64,000 nt of DNA from Phycicoccus sp. Root101. GTDB taxonomy: Bacteria; Actinomycetota; Actinomycetes; Actinomycetales; Dermatophilaceae. The DNA lies in assembly GCF_001426245.1 (NCBI RefSeq), contig NZ_LMCM01000010.1, forward strand, positions 1 to 64,000, in the 5' to 3' direction. How positions within the stretch are numbered: position 1 is the stretch's first letter; each line of letters starts with the position of its first letter. A program made the translations under genes and the position numbers. The notes beneath the pieces are model-generated. The model worked only from the letters and a program-made list of their open reading frames with translations, made no database searches and was not told the origin of the DNA. Below are positions 24,089 through 32,807 of this stretch, piece after piece.

Positions 24089-25591
24089 TTACTTCTCTCG
24101 CCAGACGCGTTCGAAGGGCAGGCGCCAGGCGTGCGGGGCGATGAGCTGGTGGATGGCGTTCGGGCCCCAGGTGCCGGGCGGGTAGGACTTCACCTCGGGC
24201 GGGTTCTCCAGCAGCGGCGCGGACCGCTCCCACAGCGACTCGATGCCCTCGGCCGTCGTGAACAGGGTGTGGTCGCCGCGCATGGCGTCGAGGATGAGCC
24301 GCTCGTACGCCTCGAGGACGTCGCCGGCGCGCTCGGTCTCCTGGGTGGAGAACTGCATCGACAGCTTCTCCAGCCGCATGCCCGGCCCGGGGCGCTTGCC
24401 GTAGAACGACAGCGACACCTTGGACTCGTCGGCCAGGTCGAAGGTCAGGTGGTCTGGTCCGGCGTTCCCCACCCCGGAGTGCGCGGGGAACATCGACCGC
24501 GGCGCCTCCTTGAACGCGATCGAGATGATGCGCGCGCCCTCGGCCATCTTCTTGCCGGTGCGCAGGTAGAACGGGACGCCTGCCCAGCGCCAGTTGTCGA
24601 GGCCGCACTTGAGCGCGATGAAGGTCTCGGTGTCGGAGTCGCGCGGCACCCCGTCGAGGGCGGTGTACCCGGCGAACTGGCCGCGCACGACGTGCTGCGG
24701 CTCGATCGGCAGCAACGACCGGAAGACCTTGTTCTTCTCCTCGGAGATGGCCCGGGGCTCCAGCGCGGTGGGCGGCTCCATCGCCACGAACGCCATGACC
24801 TGGAACAGGTGCGTGACGACCATGTCCTTGTAGGCGCCGGTCGCCTCGTAGAAGTTGGCCCGCTGGTCCAGCCCGAGCGTCTCGGGGATGTCGATCTGGA
24901 TGTGGTCGATGAAGTTGCGGTTCCAGATCGGCTCGAACAACCCGTTGGCGAAGCGGAAGGCGAGGATGTTCTGGGCCGCCTCCTTGCCGAGGAAGTGGTC
25001 GATCCGGAAGACCTGCCGCTCGTCGAACGTCTCGTGCACCTGGTCGTTGAGCGCGATCGCGCTGGCGAGGTCGGTGCCGAACGGCTTCTCCATGACCACT
25101 CGTGAGCGGTCCACCAGGTCGGCCTCGCGCAGCATCTTGATGACGGCGATCGCCGCCTTGGGCGGGACCGACAGGTAGTGCAGTCGCAGGGCGTTCGGGC
25201 CGAGGTGCTCCTCGGCGCTGGCCACGGCCGCGGCCAGCGGTCCGGGGCCGGCGGACTGCGGGACGTAGACGAGGTGGTCGTCGAAGGCATCCCACTGCTC
25301 GGGCGTGAGCCGGTGGCTGCCGAACTCCTCGACCGCCGTCCGCGCGAACTCGCGGAACTCCTCGTCGCTCATCTCCTCCAGCGACGTCCCGACCACCCGG
25401 ATCGCCGGGGCGAGCTCGGAGGCGGCGAGGTGGGCCAGGCCGGGGAGCAGCTTGCGGCGGGCCAGGTCTCCCGTCGCCCCGAACAGGACGACCACGTGCG
25501 GGTCGGCCCGCTCCAGCGCTCCTCGCGAGGCCCGCGCGTCGGAGGCCGGGTAGGAGATCGTCTGCGCACTGGACGGCGTGGGGTCGGACAC
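24089..25591 (-). CDS. zwf: glucose-6-phosphate 1-dehydrogenase
   Basis: Enzyme of 500 residues that oxidises glucose-6-phosphate to 6-phosphogluconolactone and supplies NADPH. GATGDLARRKLLPGL (around residue 39) is the nucleotide site, RIDHFLGKEAAQNI the active-site signature with the catalytic His, and MEKPFGTD the substrate lysine segment. GTG 25591 is chosen over earlier in-frame codons because a GAGTAT hexamer ends 6 nt before it and the upstream residues are not family-like. No opcA or tal lies beside it, so this is a solitary copy outside the usual pentose-phosphate cluster. Confidence 0.95.
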   Translation of the reverse strand: MSDPTPSSAQTISYPASDARASRGALERADPHVVVLFGATGDLARRKLLPGLAHLAASELAPAIRVVGTSLEEMSDEEFREFARTAVEEFGSHRLTPEQWDAFDDHLVYVPQSAGPGPLAAAVASAEEHLGPNALRLHYLSVPPKAAIAVIKMLREADLVDRSRVVMEKPFGTDLASAIALNDQVHETFDERQVFRIDHFLGKEAAQNILAFRFANGLFEPIWNRNFIDHIQIDIPETLGLDQRANFYEATGAYKDMVVTHLFQVMAFVAMEPPTALEPRAISEEKNKVFRSLLPIEPQHVVRGQFAGYTALDGVPRDSDTETFIALKCGLDNWRWAGVPFYLRTGKKMAEGARIISIAFKEAPRSMFPAHSGVGNAGPDHLTFDLADESKVSLSFYGKRPGPGMRLEKLSMQFSTQETERAGDVLEAYERLILDAMRGDHTLFTTAEGIESLWERSAPLLENPPEVKSYPPGTWGPNAIHQLIAPHAWRLPFERVWREK

Positions 25592-25663
25592 GTGCCGATA
25601 CTCCCACCGCCACCGGCGCCGTGCACCCGGGTTCGGAGCGCGGGCCAAGGGGCGGGGACCGAC

Positions 25664-25695
25664 TTGACGTCATGCCTTAGGGAAGGCTTACCTTA
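25664..25695 (+). promoter_or_regulatory. efeUOB promoter with IdeR/DtxR-type iron box
   Basis: The 19-bp word at 25677-25695 (TTAGGGAAGGCTTACCTTA) matches 16 of 19 positions of the DtxR/IdeR consensus with its TTAGG and CCTWA ends intact. A TTGACG -35-like element sits at 25664-25669, and a TTACCT at 25688-25693 gives an 18-bp spacer, so the iron box overlaps the promoter. Repression by iron-loaded IdeR is expected. Confidence 0.8.
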
Positions 25696-25736
25696 GTCTT
25701 AATACGCAACGTCCCCATGCCGGAAATCAGGTCACC

Positions 25737-26594
25737 GTGCTCGTCAGCAACGCGCTCATCGGACTCAGGGAGGGCCTCGAGGCCGCCCTCGTCGTCGTCA
25801 TCCTCGTCGCGTTCCTCGTGAAGACCGACCGGCGGTGGGCCCTGCGGCAGGTGTGGACCGGCGTCGCGGTGGCGGTCGCCCTCTCGGTCGGCATCGGAGC
25901 GCTGCTCACGTATGGCACGCGCCAGCTCTCGTTCGAGGCGCAGGAGCTGATCGGGGGGACCGCGTCGGTCGTCGCCGTCGCCTTCGTCACCGCGATGGTC
26001 TTCTGGATGCGCACAGCTGCCCGCACCATCTCGGGCGAGCTCAAGGGGCGCCTCGACCAGGCCCTGTCGGTCGGTGGCTGGGCTGTCGCGCTCGTCGGCT
26101 TCCTCGGTGTCGGACGCGAGGGCCTCGAGACCGCCCTGTTCTTCTACGCCAGCGTGCAGACCGCCGGGGCCGGGACGACGCAGCCGCTCGTCGGGTTCGT
26201 CATCGGCCTCGCCGTGGCGGTCGCCCTTGGCGTCCTCATCTACCGCGGAGCCGTGCGGATCAACCTGTCGAGGTTCTTCCGGTGGACCGGGATCGCGCTC
26301 GTCGTGGTCGCCGCCGGCATCCTGTCCTACGGTCTGCACGACCTGCAGGAGGCAGCCCTCCTGCCCGGCCTGAACAGCCTCGCGTTCGACGTGAGCGGGG
26401 CCGTGCCACCCGACTCCTGGTACGGGGTGCTCCTCAAGGGCACGGTCAACTTCACGCCGAACACGACGTGGCTGCAGGCGGTCGCGTGGACCCTCTACAC
26501 CGCCACGGTCCTCACCCTCTTCCTGCGCCCGCAACGCAGCGCTGCCGCCGCATCCTCCTCGCAGGCAGTCACCCCTGCCGCGACCGCACACTGA
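25737..26594 (+). CDS. efeU: iron permease, FTR1 family
   Basis: Membrane permease of 285 residues with seven helices, the transport part of the EfeUOB ferrous iron system. Both family motifs REGLE are present: LREGLEAALVVV near the N-terminus and GREGLETALFFY in the fourth helix. GTG 25737 lies 41 bp after the IdeR-type box. The C-terminal 25 residues are a Ser/Ala-rich cytoplasmic tail. efeO follows after 19 bp. Confidence 0.95.
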   Translation: MLVSNALIGLREGLEAALVVVILVAFLVKTDRRWALRQVWTGVAVAVALSVGIGALLTYGTRQLSFEAQELIGGTASVVAVAFVTAMVFWMRTAARTISGELKGRLDQALSVGGWAVALVGFLGVGREGLETALFFYASVQTAGAGTTQPLVGFVIGLAVAVALGVLIYRGAVRINLSRFFRWTGIALVVVAAGILSYGLHDLQEAALLPGLNSLAFDVSGAVPPDSWYGVLLKGTVNFTPNTTWLQAVAWTLYTATVLTLFLRPQRSAAAASSSQAVTPAATAH

Positions 26595-26613
26595 CCCCAG
26601 GAGCACCCGCACC

Positions 26614-27747
26614 ATGCGCACCCCCACCCTCACCGTCGCCCTCACGGCGCTCGTCCTGGCCGCGACGGCTGCCTGCAGCTCGGAACCGACGGAGGGGAAC
26701 GCCGCCGTCGTCGGTGGCCCGATCACCGTCGAGGCGACCGACACGTCCTGCACGGTGGCGCGCACGAGGGCGGCCGCCGGCACCATCGAGTTCACCGTGC
26801 GCAACACCGGCTCCAAGGTCAACGAGTTCTACGTCTACGGCGAGGGCGACCAGATCCTCGGCGAGGTCGAGAACCTCACGCCGGGCCTGACCCGCAGCTT
26901 CCACGTCGAGGTCGCCACCCCCGGCACCTACCAGACCGCCTGCAAGCCCGGGATGAAGGGCGACGGGATCCGCGGCGACTTCACGGTCACCGGCGCGACC
27001 TCGAGCCAGGCGCCCGACGCCGCCATGGCCACTGCCGTCGCCGACTACCAGGAGTTCGTGTCGGCCCAGGCCGACGCGCTGCTGGCTCGCACCACCGAGT
27101 TCGTCGACCTGGTGAAGGCGGGGAAGGTGGCCGACGCGAAGAAGGCCTACCCGCTGGCCCGCGGTCCGTGGGAGCGGATCGAGCCCGTGGCCGAGTCGTT
27201 CGGCGACCTCGACCCGAAGATCGACGGGCGTGAGGACGTCGTCGAGGAGGGCATGCAGTTCACCGGGTTCCACCGTCTCGAGAAGGACCTGTGGGCGAGC
27301 GGCCTGCAGCCTGACACCTCGGTGGTGGCCGACCAGCTGCTCGTCGACGTGAAGGAGATCGTCGCGAAGGCCAAGGCCGTGACCCTCAACCCCCTCCAGC
27401 TGGCCAACGGCTCCAAGGCCCTGCTCGACGAGGTCGCGACCGGCAAGATCACTGGCGAGGAGGACCGTTACAGCCACACCGACCTCTACGACTTCGACGA
27501 GAACGTCAAGGGATCCAAGGCTGCGATCGACGCGTTGCGTCCGGTCCTCAAGGCTCGTGACGCCGCGCTCCTCGCGACGATCGACAGCCGCTTCGCCGCC
27601 CTCGACACGGCTCTGGACGCCCACCGCACCGACACCGGGTTCGAGTCGTACACCGCCCTGAGCCCGGCCGAGGTCAAGGCGCTCGCCGTGGCGCTGGACG
27701 CCGTGAGCGAGCCGATCTCCAAGGTCGCCGCCGTGGTCGCGAAGTGA
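26614..27747 (+). CDS. efeO: iron uptake lipoprotein EfeO (cupredoxin + M75 domain)
   Basis: Exported protein of 377 residues. The signal ends in a lipobox, LAATAACSS, so Cys21 or its neighbour would be lipidated and the protein held on the outer membrane face. Residues 35-130 form a cupredoxin-like domain (VNEFYVYGEGDQILGEVENL), and residues 135-377 the M75 peptidase-like domain with the metal-binding HxxE in GFHRLEKDLW and the YSHTDLYDFDENVKG segment. It binds ferrous or ferric iron for EfeU. A GTGA overlap couples it to efeB. Confidence 0.93.
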   Translation: MRTPTLTVALTALVLAATAACSSEPTEGNAAVVGGPITVEATDTSCTVARTRAAAGTIEFTVRNTGSKVNEFYVYGEGDQILGEVENLTPGLTRSFHVEVATPGTYQTACKPGMKGDGIRGDFTVTGATSSQAPDAAMATAVADYQEFVSAQADALLARTTEFVDLVKAGKVADAKKAYPLARGPWERIEPVAESFGDLDPKIDGREDVVEEGMQFTGFHRLEKDLWASGLQPDTSVVADQLLVDVKEIVAKAKAVTLNPLQLANGSKALLDEVATGKITGEEDRYSHTDLYDFDENVKGSKAAIDALRPVLKARDAALLATIDSRFAALDTALDAHRTDTGFESYTALSPAEVKALAVALDAVSEPISKVAAVVAK

Positions 27748-29009
27748 CCGACCTGACCCGACGCAGCTTGCTCGGCGTGGGTGCCGGGGCAGCAGCGCTG
27801 GGGGCCGTCGCCGGCGTCGGTGGCGCGTATGCCGCGCAGCGAACGGACGGGTCGGGTCCCGCGACTCCTTCGGTGGACGACCAGGTGGTCGCCTTCCGCG
27901 GGGAGCACCAGGCCGGTATCACCACCCCGGCGCAGGACCGCATGCACTTCGTCGCCCTCGACGTGACGACGACCGACCGCGACGAGCTGCGCGACCTGCT
28001 GAAGACGTGGACGCGGGCCGCCGAACGCATGACCGCCGGCGCCGAGGCGGCTCCGGGCGGGGTGGTCGGCGGGGGGCCGTACGGCGTGCCCGAGGACACC
28101 GGCGAGGCCTACGACCTCGACGCGGCGGACCTCACCATCACCATCGGGTACGGGCCTTCCCTGTTCGACGGACGCTTCGGTCTGGCGGACCGGCGACCGG
28201 AGGGCCTGCGCGAGCTGCCGGCCTTCGTCGGCGACGACCTGGACCCCGCACGCAGTGGTGGCGACCTGTGCATCCAGGCCTGTGCGAACGACCCGCAGGT
28301 GGCCGTGCACGCGGTGCGCAACCTCGTGCGCCTCGGGTTCGGGGTGGGGTCGGTGCGCTGGAGCCAGCTCGGGTTCGGCCGGACCTCGTCGACCTCACGC
28401 AGCCAGACGACCCCGCGGAACCTGTTCGGGTTCAAGGACGGGACGAACAACGTGAAGTCCGAGGACGGCGCCGCCCTCGACGACCACGTCTGGGTGCAGC
28501 CCGAGGACGTGCCGGGCGCCACCTCCTGGCTGGCCGGGGGCTCCTACCTCGTCGCCCGCCGGATCCGGATGCACGTCGAGGTCTGGGATCGGACGACCTT
28601 GCAGGAGCAGGAGCAGGTCGTCGGCCGCACCAAGGGCGAGGGTGCGCCGCTCGGCCAGAAGGCCGAGTTCGACACCCTCGACCTGACCACGCCGGGTGCC
28701 GACGGCCAGCCGGCCATCCCGGCCGACGCGCACGTCGCGCTCGCGCACGAGAGCCGGCTCGGCGGCATACGGATCCTGCGCCGGGGGTACAACTTCACGG
28801 ACGGGTCGGACGGGCTCGGGCACCTGGACGCAGGGCTGTTCTTCGTCGCCTTCATGAGGGACGCGCACAGGCAGTTCGTGCCGATGCAGAAGGCGTTGGC
28901 CGCCAAGGACAGGCTCAACGAGTACATCGAGCACACCGGGTCGGCGGTCTTCGCGTGCCCGCCCGGGCTGACCGCCGACGAGCACTGGGGCCAGCGGCTG
29001 TTCAGCTGA
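27744..29009 (+). CDS. efeB: Dyp-type peroxidase/deferrochelatase EfeB
   Basis: Heme peroxidase of 421 residues. The Tat signal is plain: TRRSLLGVGAGAAALGAVAG. The Dyp motif GFKDGTNN (GxxDG with the distal Asp) lies around residue 230, and the proximal His and Arg region is in VALAHESRLGGIRILRRGYNF. It oxidises ferrous iron or substrates in the EfeUOB pathway, outside the membrane. GTG 27744 overlaps the efeO stop. Its end overlaps the convergent PAP2 gene by 8 bp. Confidence 0.93.
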   Translation: MTDLTRRSLLGVGAGAAALGAVAGVGGAYAAQRTDGSGPATPSVDDQVVAFRGEHQAGITTPAQDRMHFVALDVTTTDRDELRDLLKTWTRAAERMTAGAEAAPGGVVGGGPYGVPEDTGEAYDLDAADLTITIGYGPSLFDGRFGLADRRPEGLRELPAFVGDDLDPARSGGDLCIQACANDPQVAVHAVRNLVRLGFGVGSVRWSQLGFGRTSSTSRSQTTPRNLFGFKDGTNNVKSEDGAALDDHVWVQPEDVPGATSWLAGGSYLVARRIRMHVEVWDRTTLQEQEQVVGRTKGEGAPLGQKAEFDTLDLTTPGADGQPAIPADAHVALAHESRLGGIRILRRGYNFTDGSDGLGHLDAGLFFVAFMRDAHRQFVPMQKALAAKDRLNEYIEHTGSAVFACPPGLTADEHWGQRLFS

Positions 29010-29691
29010 CGGCGGCCCTTGCGCGGTCGGTGACCTTGCGGCGGCTGGTGAACCGCCACCAGCCCCACGCCAGCAGCGCGCAGGCGATCCCGTTGAGCAT
29101 CCCGACGGAGACGTCCGTGACGTGGTGCATGCCGCGGTAGAGGCGGGCGAAGGTCACGAGCAGCGGGAGGGCCAGGCAGACCACGGTCGTGAGGACCCGC
29201 AGCCACGTGCGCTCGATGCGCGCGGCGAGGAGGGCGAGCGAGAGGTACAGGGCGGTCGAGGCGCCGACGTGGCCGCTGGGGTAGCTCGACGTCGGAGGCG
29301 CCGGGTCGAGGTGGGGGACGGTGGGCCGCGGGCGTCCGACCACGAGGGTGGCCAGGACGAAGATGGTCGCCTGCAGCGAGATCGCGATGACGGGGACGAT
29401 GCTGAACAACCAGTCGCGCGTGCGCCACAGCAGGATCAGGCTGATGAGGATGCACACCGCGATGACGTACTCGGTGTTGCCGACGTGCGACCAGAGCATC
29501 GTGATCTGGTTCCACGTGGGCGTGCGGTCCGAGGCCAGCGTCTTGTTGACCGACTCCTCGTCCTTGGACAGCCCGGTGAGTGGGCCGGTGATGAGCAGGC
29601 CGAAGCCCACGATCGCCCCCCACACGACGACGCCGGGCGCGATGGCCCGGACGAGGAGGTCGGTGAGGTTTTCCTTGTGAACGCTGGCCAT
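29002..29691 (-). CDS. PAP2-family phosphatase (copy A)
   Basis: Integral membrane phosphatase of 229 residues with five to six helices. The three PAP2 active-site motifs are recognisable: RPRP in the first, YPSGHVGAS in the second, and RLYRGMHHVTDV in the third, with the catalytic histidines on the outer face. It is a close paralogue of the next gene (ITGPL, SHVGNTEYVIA and LLWRTRD-like phrases occur at the same places), evidence of a tandem duplication. It is the last gene of the dagK-PAP2 unit, 55 bp after its neighbour. Confidence 0.88.
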   Translation of the reverse strand: MASVHKENLTDLLVRAIAPGVVVWGAIVGFGLLITGPLTGLSKDEESVNKTLASDRTPTWNQITMLWSHVGNTEYVIAVCILISLILLWRTRDWLFSIVPVIAISLQATIFVLATLVVGRPRPTVPHLDPAPPTSSYPSGHVGASTALYLSLALLAARIERTWLRVLTTVVCLALPLLVTFARLYRGMHHVTDVSVGMLNGIACALLAWGWWRFTSRRKVTDRARAAVS

Positions 29692-29746
29692 GAGGCGAAG
29701 GTAGTGGCCCCGGTGCAGATCTGCGCGGGTCGTTCTCAGGGTCCGT

Positions 29747-30442
29747 TCAGGTGGCGAGCGCGGCCTTGGCCCGCCCGGTGGCGGTCTGCGTGCGGGTGGC
29801 CTTCCACCAGTGGAACGCCAGCAGGGCGCACGCGATGCCGTTGAGCATCGCGACGACGACGTCGGAGATGTGGTGGGCACCGCGGTAGAGCCGGGCCAGG
29901 CCGACCAGGACCGGCAGGACGGCGCAGACGCCGATCACCAGCCGGCGCAGGCCGGCGCGCTCGATCCGGGTGGCCGCCATGAGCAGCAACGAGACGTAGA
30001 GCGCCGTCGAGGCCCCGGTGTGCCCGCTCGGGAAGCTGGAGGTCGGCGGTGAGGCGTCCATCGGGATGGCCGGGGGCCGCTGGCGCCCGACGGCCATGGT
30101 CGCGAACAGGAAGATCAGGGCCTGCAGGGAGATCGCCACCAGCGGGACGACCGACCAGCGCAGGTCACGCGTGCGCCAGTACAGGATCCCCACGGCGACC
30201 AGGCAGATCGCGATGACGTACTCGGTGTTCCCCACGTGCGAGAACACCGCGCTCACCGGGTCGAGCGCATCGTTGCGGAACCGGTTGAAGTCCGCGGAGA
30301 TGCGGTCCTCCTTGTGGTCGATCACCGCCAGCGGCCCGGTGATGAGCAGCCCGAGGGCGACCACCACCGCGAAGACGCCTACGCCGGGGACGACGGTCCG
30401 GGTGAGGAGGTCGCGGCCTTCTTGCCAATGAATCCGAGCCAT
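29747..30442 (-). CDS. PAP2-family phosphatase (copy B)
   Basis: Membrane phosphatase of 231 residues, paralogous to copy A throughout. The motifs are VGRQRPPAIP, FPSGHTGAS and RLYRGAHHISDV. Its ATG at 30442 lies inside the 3' end of the third PAP2 gene (64-bp overlap), so it is read in the same transcript. Substrates could be phosphatidic acid, phosphatidylglycerophosphate or undecaprenyl pyrophosphate. Confidence 0.88.
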   Translation of the reverse strand: MARIHWQEGRDLLTRTVVPGVGVFAVVVALGLLITGPLAVIDHKEDRISADFNRFRNDALDPVSAVFSHVGNTEYVIAICLVAVGILYWRTRDLRWSVVPLVAISLQALIFLFATMAVGRQRPPAIPMDASPPTSSFPSGHTGASTALYVSLLLMAATRIERAGLRRLVIGVCAVLPVLVGLARLYRGAHHISDVVVAMLNGIACALLAFHWWKATRTQTATGRAKAALAT

Positions 30443-31089
30443 GAGGAGAACGTAGTGCCCACGCCGAGGATCCACCCCGCGAGCACGTCCGACGCGAAGT
30501 GCACACCGAGGAAGATCCGGTCCAGGCCGACGAGCACCACCACGACGACGGCCACCGTGGTGGCCACGCGGCGCCCGGCGTGCGACAGCAGCGGCCACAG
30601 CAGGAACACCATCGCCGTGGCGATGATCGCGGCGTTGGATGCGTGACCCGACGGGAACGAGTACCCCGGGGCGTGCGAGATCGGGTCGTCGACGACCGGT
30701 CGGGCCCGCTGCACCAGGAGCTTGGCGTCCAGGGCGAGGTTCCAGCCGATCATCATGGTGACGAAGGCCCACAGTGCGCGGTTGCGCAGCTTCTTGACCA
30801 ACCACGCCCACAGGCAGACGAGCGTCGCCGCGATGTAGAGCACCCACGGCTGGCTGATCGCCTGGAGCGCGATGAGCGCGTCCGCCGCGCCGATCGACCG
30901 CGTGATGTCGGTGGCCCGGTCGGCCATGGCCTCGTCGAAGCGGATGAGCGGGCCGAACTGCTGGCGCACGGCGAACCCGATGAGCACGAACGGCACCGCG
31001 AACAGCACCATCGCGATGACCCCGCGACCGAGCCGGGCCAGTCGGGTCCGGCCGCCGGAGCGCGACGGCGCCTGTGCGTGGCCCGCCAT
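30379..31089 (-). CDS. PAP2-family phosphatase (copy C, divergent)
   Basis: Membrane phosphatase of 236 residues with six helices. Motifs: KLLVQRARPVVDD, YSFPSGHASNAA and RIFLGVHFASDVLAG, the last being closer to the undecaprenyl-pyrophosphate/phosphatidylglycerophosphate phosphatase type than copies A and B. It starts at ATG 31089, sharing one base with the stop of the diacylglycerol kinase gene (TGATG), so re-initiation coupling is likely. Confidence 0.88.
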   Translation of the reverse strand: MAGHAQAPSRSGGRTRLARLGRGVIAMVLFAVPFVLIGFAVRQQFGPLIRFDEAMADRATDITRSIGAADALIALQAISQPWVLYIAATLVCLWAWLVKKLRNRALWAFVTMMIGWNLALDAKLLVQRARPVVDDPISHAPGYSFPSGHASNAAIIATAMVFLLWPLLSHAGRRVATTVAVVVVVLVGLDRIFLGVHFASDVLAGWILGVGTTFSSWLGFIGKKAATSSPGPSSPA

Positions 31090-32201
31090 CAGTCGGGGGA
31101 GCCCACGCGGACGACGAGGGCGCCGGGGACGATCTCTGCGTTGACGGCGCGGGCCTTGCCGAGGACATCACCGTCGATCTGGACCTCCTGCGGGCGGTCG
31201 GCGCGGATGCGGATCGTGTCGTGGGTGTAGTGGTCGACGCGACTGTGGCCCTTGCGCTTCTTGGAGGCGAGGCGCGCGGCGACGGCGGCCCAGCCGACGA
31301 CGCCCTGCGGGGACAGCACCACGGTGTCGAGCTTGCCGTCGTCGAGCTCGGCCTCCGGCATCAGCACCAGCCCGCCGAGGAGCTTGCCGCAGTTGCCGAT
31401 GATGACCGTGCGCGCGCGACGGGTGAACTCCTCCTGGTCGTCGATCTTCATGCGGACCTTGAACTGCGGGCCGCGCAGGTTGCGGGCACCCGAGACGACG
31501 TAGGCAGCCGGACCGACCTTGGCCTTGAGCCCCTCGGGGGCGTCGGCCATGATCGCCGCGTCGAAGCCGAGCCCGGCCATGACGAGGAAGACGTGCTGGG
31601 CGGGCCGCTCGTGCTCGCCGGACTGGTCGATGGTGAGGCGGCCGACGTCGACGCGCTTGTTCTGTCCGGTGAGGGCGACCCGCAGCGCGTCCCCGAGGTC
31701 GTCGACGGGCAGGTCGAGGTTGCGGGCCAACAGGTTGCCGGTGCCCCCGGGCAGCAGCCCCATCGGGGTGTCGGTGCCCACGAGCACCTCTGCGACCGCG
31801 CGGACCGTGCCGTCGCCACCGAGCGGGCAGATGAGGTCGACCTGGCGCTCGAGCGCCTCGCGGGTCTGGCCCTGACCGGTGTCCTCGGCCGTGGTCTCGA
31901 TGAACAACGGCTCGGTCCAGCCGAGGGCCTGCGACTCCTCGGTGATCTGCTTCTTCACCGCCGGCAGGTCGTCGAACTTGGTGGGGTTGATGATGATCGC
32001 TGCGCGACGCGTGGGTGTCTCGGACACGGTGCCCTCCGGGCGGAACTCGTTGCGGTGCGGGCGGCGCCCCCACCGGCGTCCTCGGTGGGCACCTCCGGAG
32101 CTGTTGACCCGCATCCCTGCCCAGCCGGCGATGCCGAGGGCGAGGAGGATGACGAGGACGATCGCCGCGAAGGCGATCCAGCCGGAGTGTTCGTGGAGCA
32201 C
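31089..32201 (-). CDS. diacylglycerol kinase family lipid kinase
   Basis: Lipid kinase of 370 residues. An N-terminal membrane helix (residues 8-29) and a basic linker precede the DAGK catalytic domain: NPTKFDD at 72, PLGGDGTVRAVAE with the G128-G-D-G-T132 nucleotide motif, LLPGGTGNLLARNL and the C-terminal IDGDVLGKARAVNAEIVPGALVV. It would phosphorylate diacylglycerol or a related lipid at the inner face. GTG 32201 has TAGCGT 6 nt upstream. With three PAP2 phosphatases downstream, the operon contains opposing kinase and phosphatase steps. Confidence 0.92.
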   Translation of the reverse strand: MLHEHSGWIAFAAIVLVILLALGIAGWAGMRVNSSGGAHRGRRWGRRPHRNEFRPEGTVSETPTRRAAIIINPTKFDDLPAVKKQITEESQALGWTEPLFIETTAEDTGQGQTREALERQVDLICPLGGDGTVRAVAEVLVGTDTPMGLLPGGTGNLLARNLDLPVDDLGDALRVALTGQNKRVDVGRLTIDQSGEHERPAQHVFLVMAGLGFDAAIMADAPEGLKAKVGPAAYVVSGARNLRGPQFKVRMKIDDQEEFTRRARTVIIGNCGKLLGGLVLMPEAELDDGKLDTVVLSPQGVVGWAAVAARLASKKRKGHSRVDHYTHDTIRIRADRPQEVQIDGDVLGKARAVNAEIVPGALVVRVGSPD

Positions 32202-32207
32202 GGGGCG

Positions 32208-32213
32208 ACGCTA
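32208..32213 (-). promoter_or_regulatory. leaderless-type -10 box (TAGCGT on minus strand)
   Basis: Ends 6 nt before GTG 32201 of the lipid kinase gene. Confidence 0.5.
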
Positions 32214-32237
32214 CCGGCTCCCGTGGGCGTTCGCGTC

Positions 32238-32243
32238 TACGGT
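32238..32243 (+). promoter_or_regulatory. leaderless-type -10 box (TACGGT)
   Basis: Ends 6 nt before ATG 32250 of the DinB-like gene. Confidence 0.5.
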
Positions 32244-32249
32244 GTCGTC

Positions 32250-32807
32250 ATGGGAGCAGCGGACGACGCGGTCGAGCCGGACACCAAGGACTGGACCTGG
32301 ACGCTGGAGCGCGCCTGCCCCGAGTGCGGGTTCGAGGCGGCCGCCGTCGCGGCCGAGTCCGTCGCCGGGCTGACGGTCGAGCTCACGGTGCCGTGGCAGC
32401 AGGTGCTCGCCCGCGATGACGTCGCGAACCGTCCGGGCCCCGGGGTCTGGTCGCCGCTGGAGTACGCCTGCCACGTCCGTGACGTGTGCCGGGTGTTCGG
32501 AGGACGGGTCCGGCTCATGCTCGACGAGGACGAGCCGACGTTCCCCAACTGGGACCAGGACGAGACCGCCCTGGAGGAGGGGTACGGCGCGCAGGACCCG
32601 CTGCTCGTCGGGCGCCAGCTGGCCGAGGCCGCGGACGCGGTGGCGGCCTCGTTCGCCGGCGTCGAGGGCGACCAGTGGGCACGACGCGGACTGCGCAGCA
32701 ACGGGTCCGCGTTCACGGTGGAGTCGCTGGGTCGCTACTTCCTGCACGACCTCGCCCACCACCTCGTGGACGTGGGGGCGGTCAGGCCCTGGTCGGGTGA
32801 CCGGTGA
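32250..32807 (+). CDS. DinB-like protein
   Basis: Four-helix DinB/mycothiol-transferase-fold protein of 185 residues. The helix phrases are WSPLEYACHVRDVCRVFGGRVRLML and LGRYFLHDLAHHLVDVG, whose histidines would make the metal site typical of the fold. A short N-terminal CPECGF motif could bind metal or form a disulfide. Actinobacterial members use mycothiol as a cosubstrate, but the reaction is not known. ATG 32250 is supported by TACGGT 6 nt before. The 3' end overlaps the convergent LysE gene by 26 bp. Confidence 0.85.
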   Translation: MGAADDAVEPDTKDWTWTLERACPECGFEAAAVAAESVAGLTVELTVPWQQVLARDDVANRPGPGVWSPLEYACHVRDVCRVFGGRVRLMLDEDEPTFPNWDQDETALEEGYGAQDPLLVGRQLAEAADAVAASFAGVEGDQWARRGLRSNGSAFTVESLGRYFLHDLAHHLVDVGAVRPWSGDR

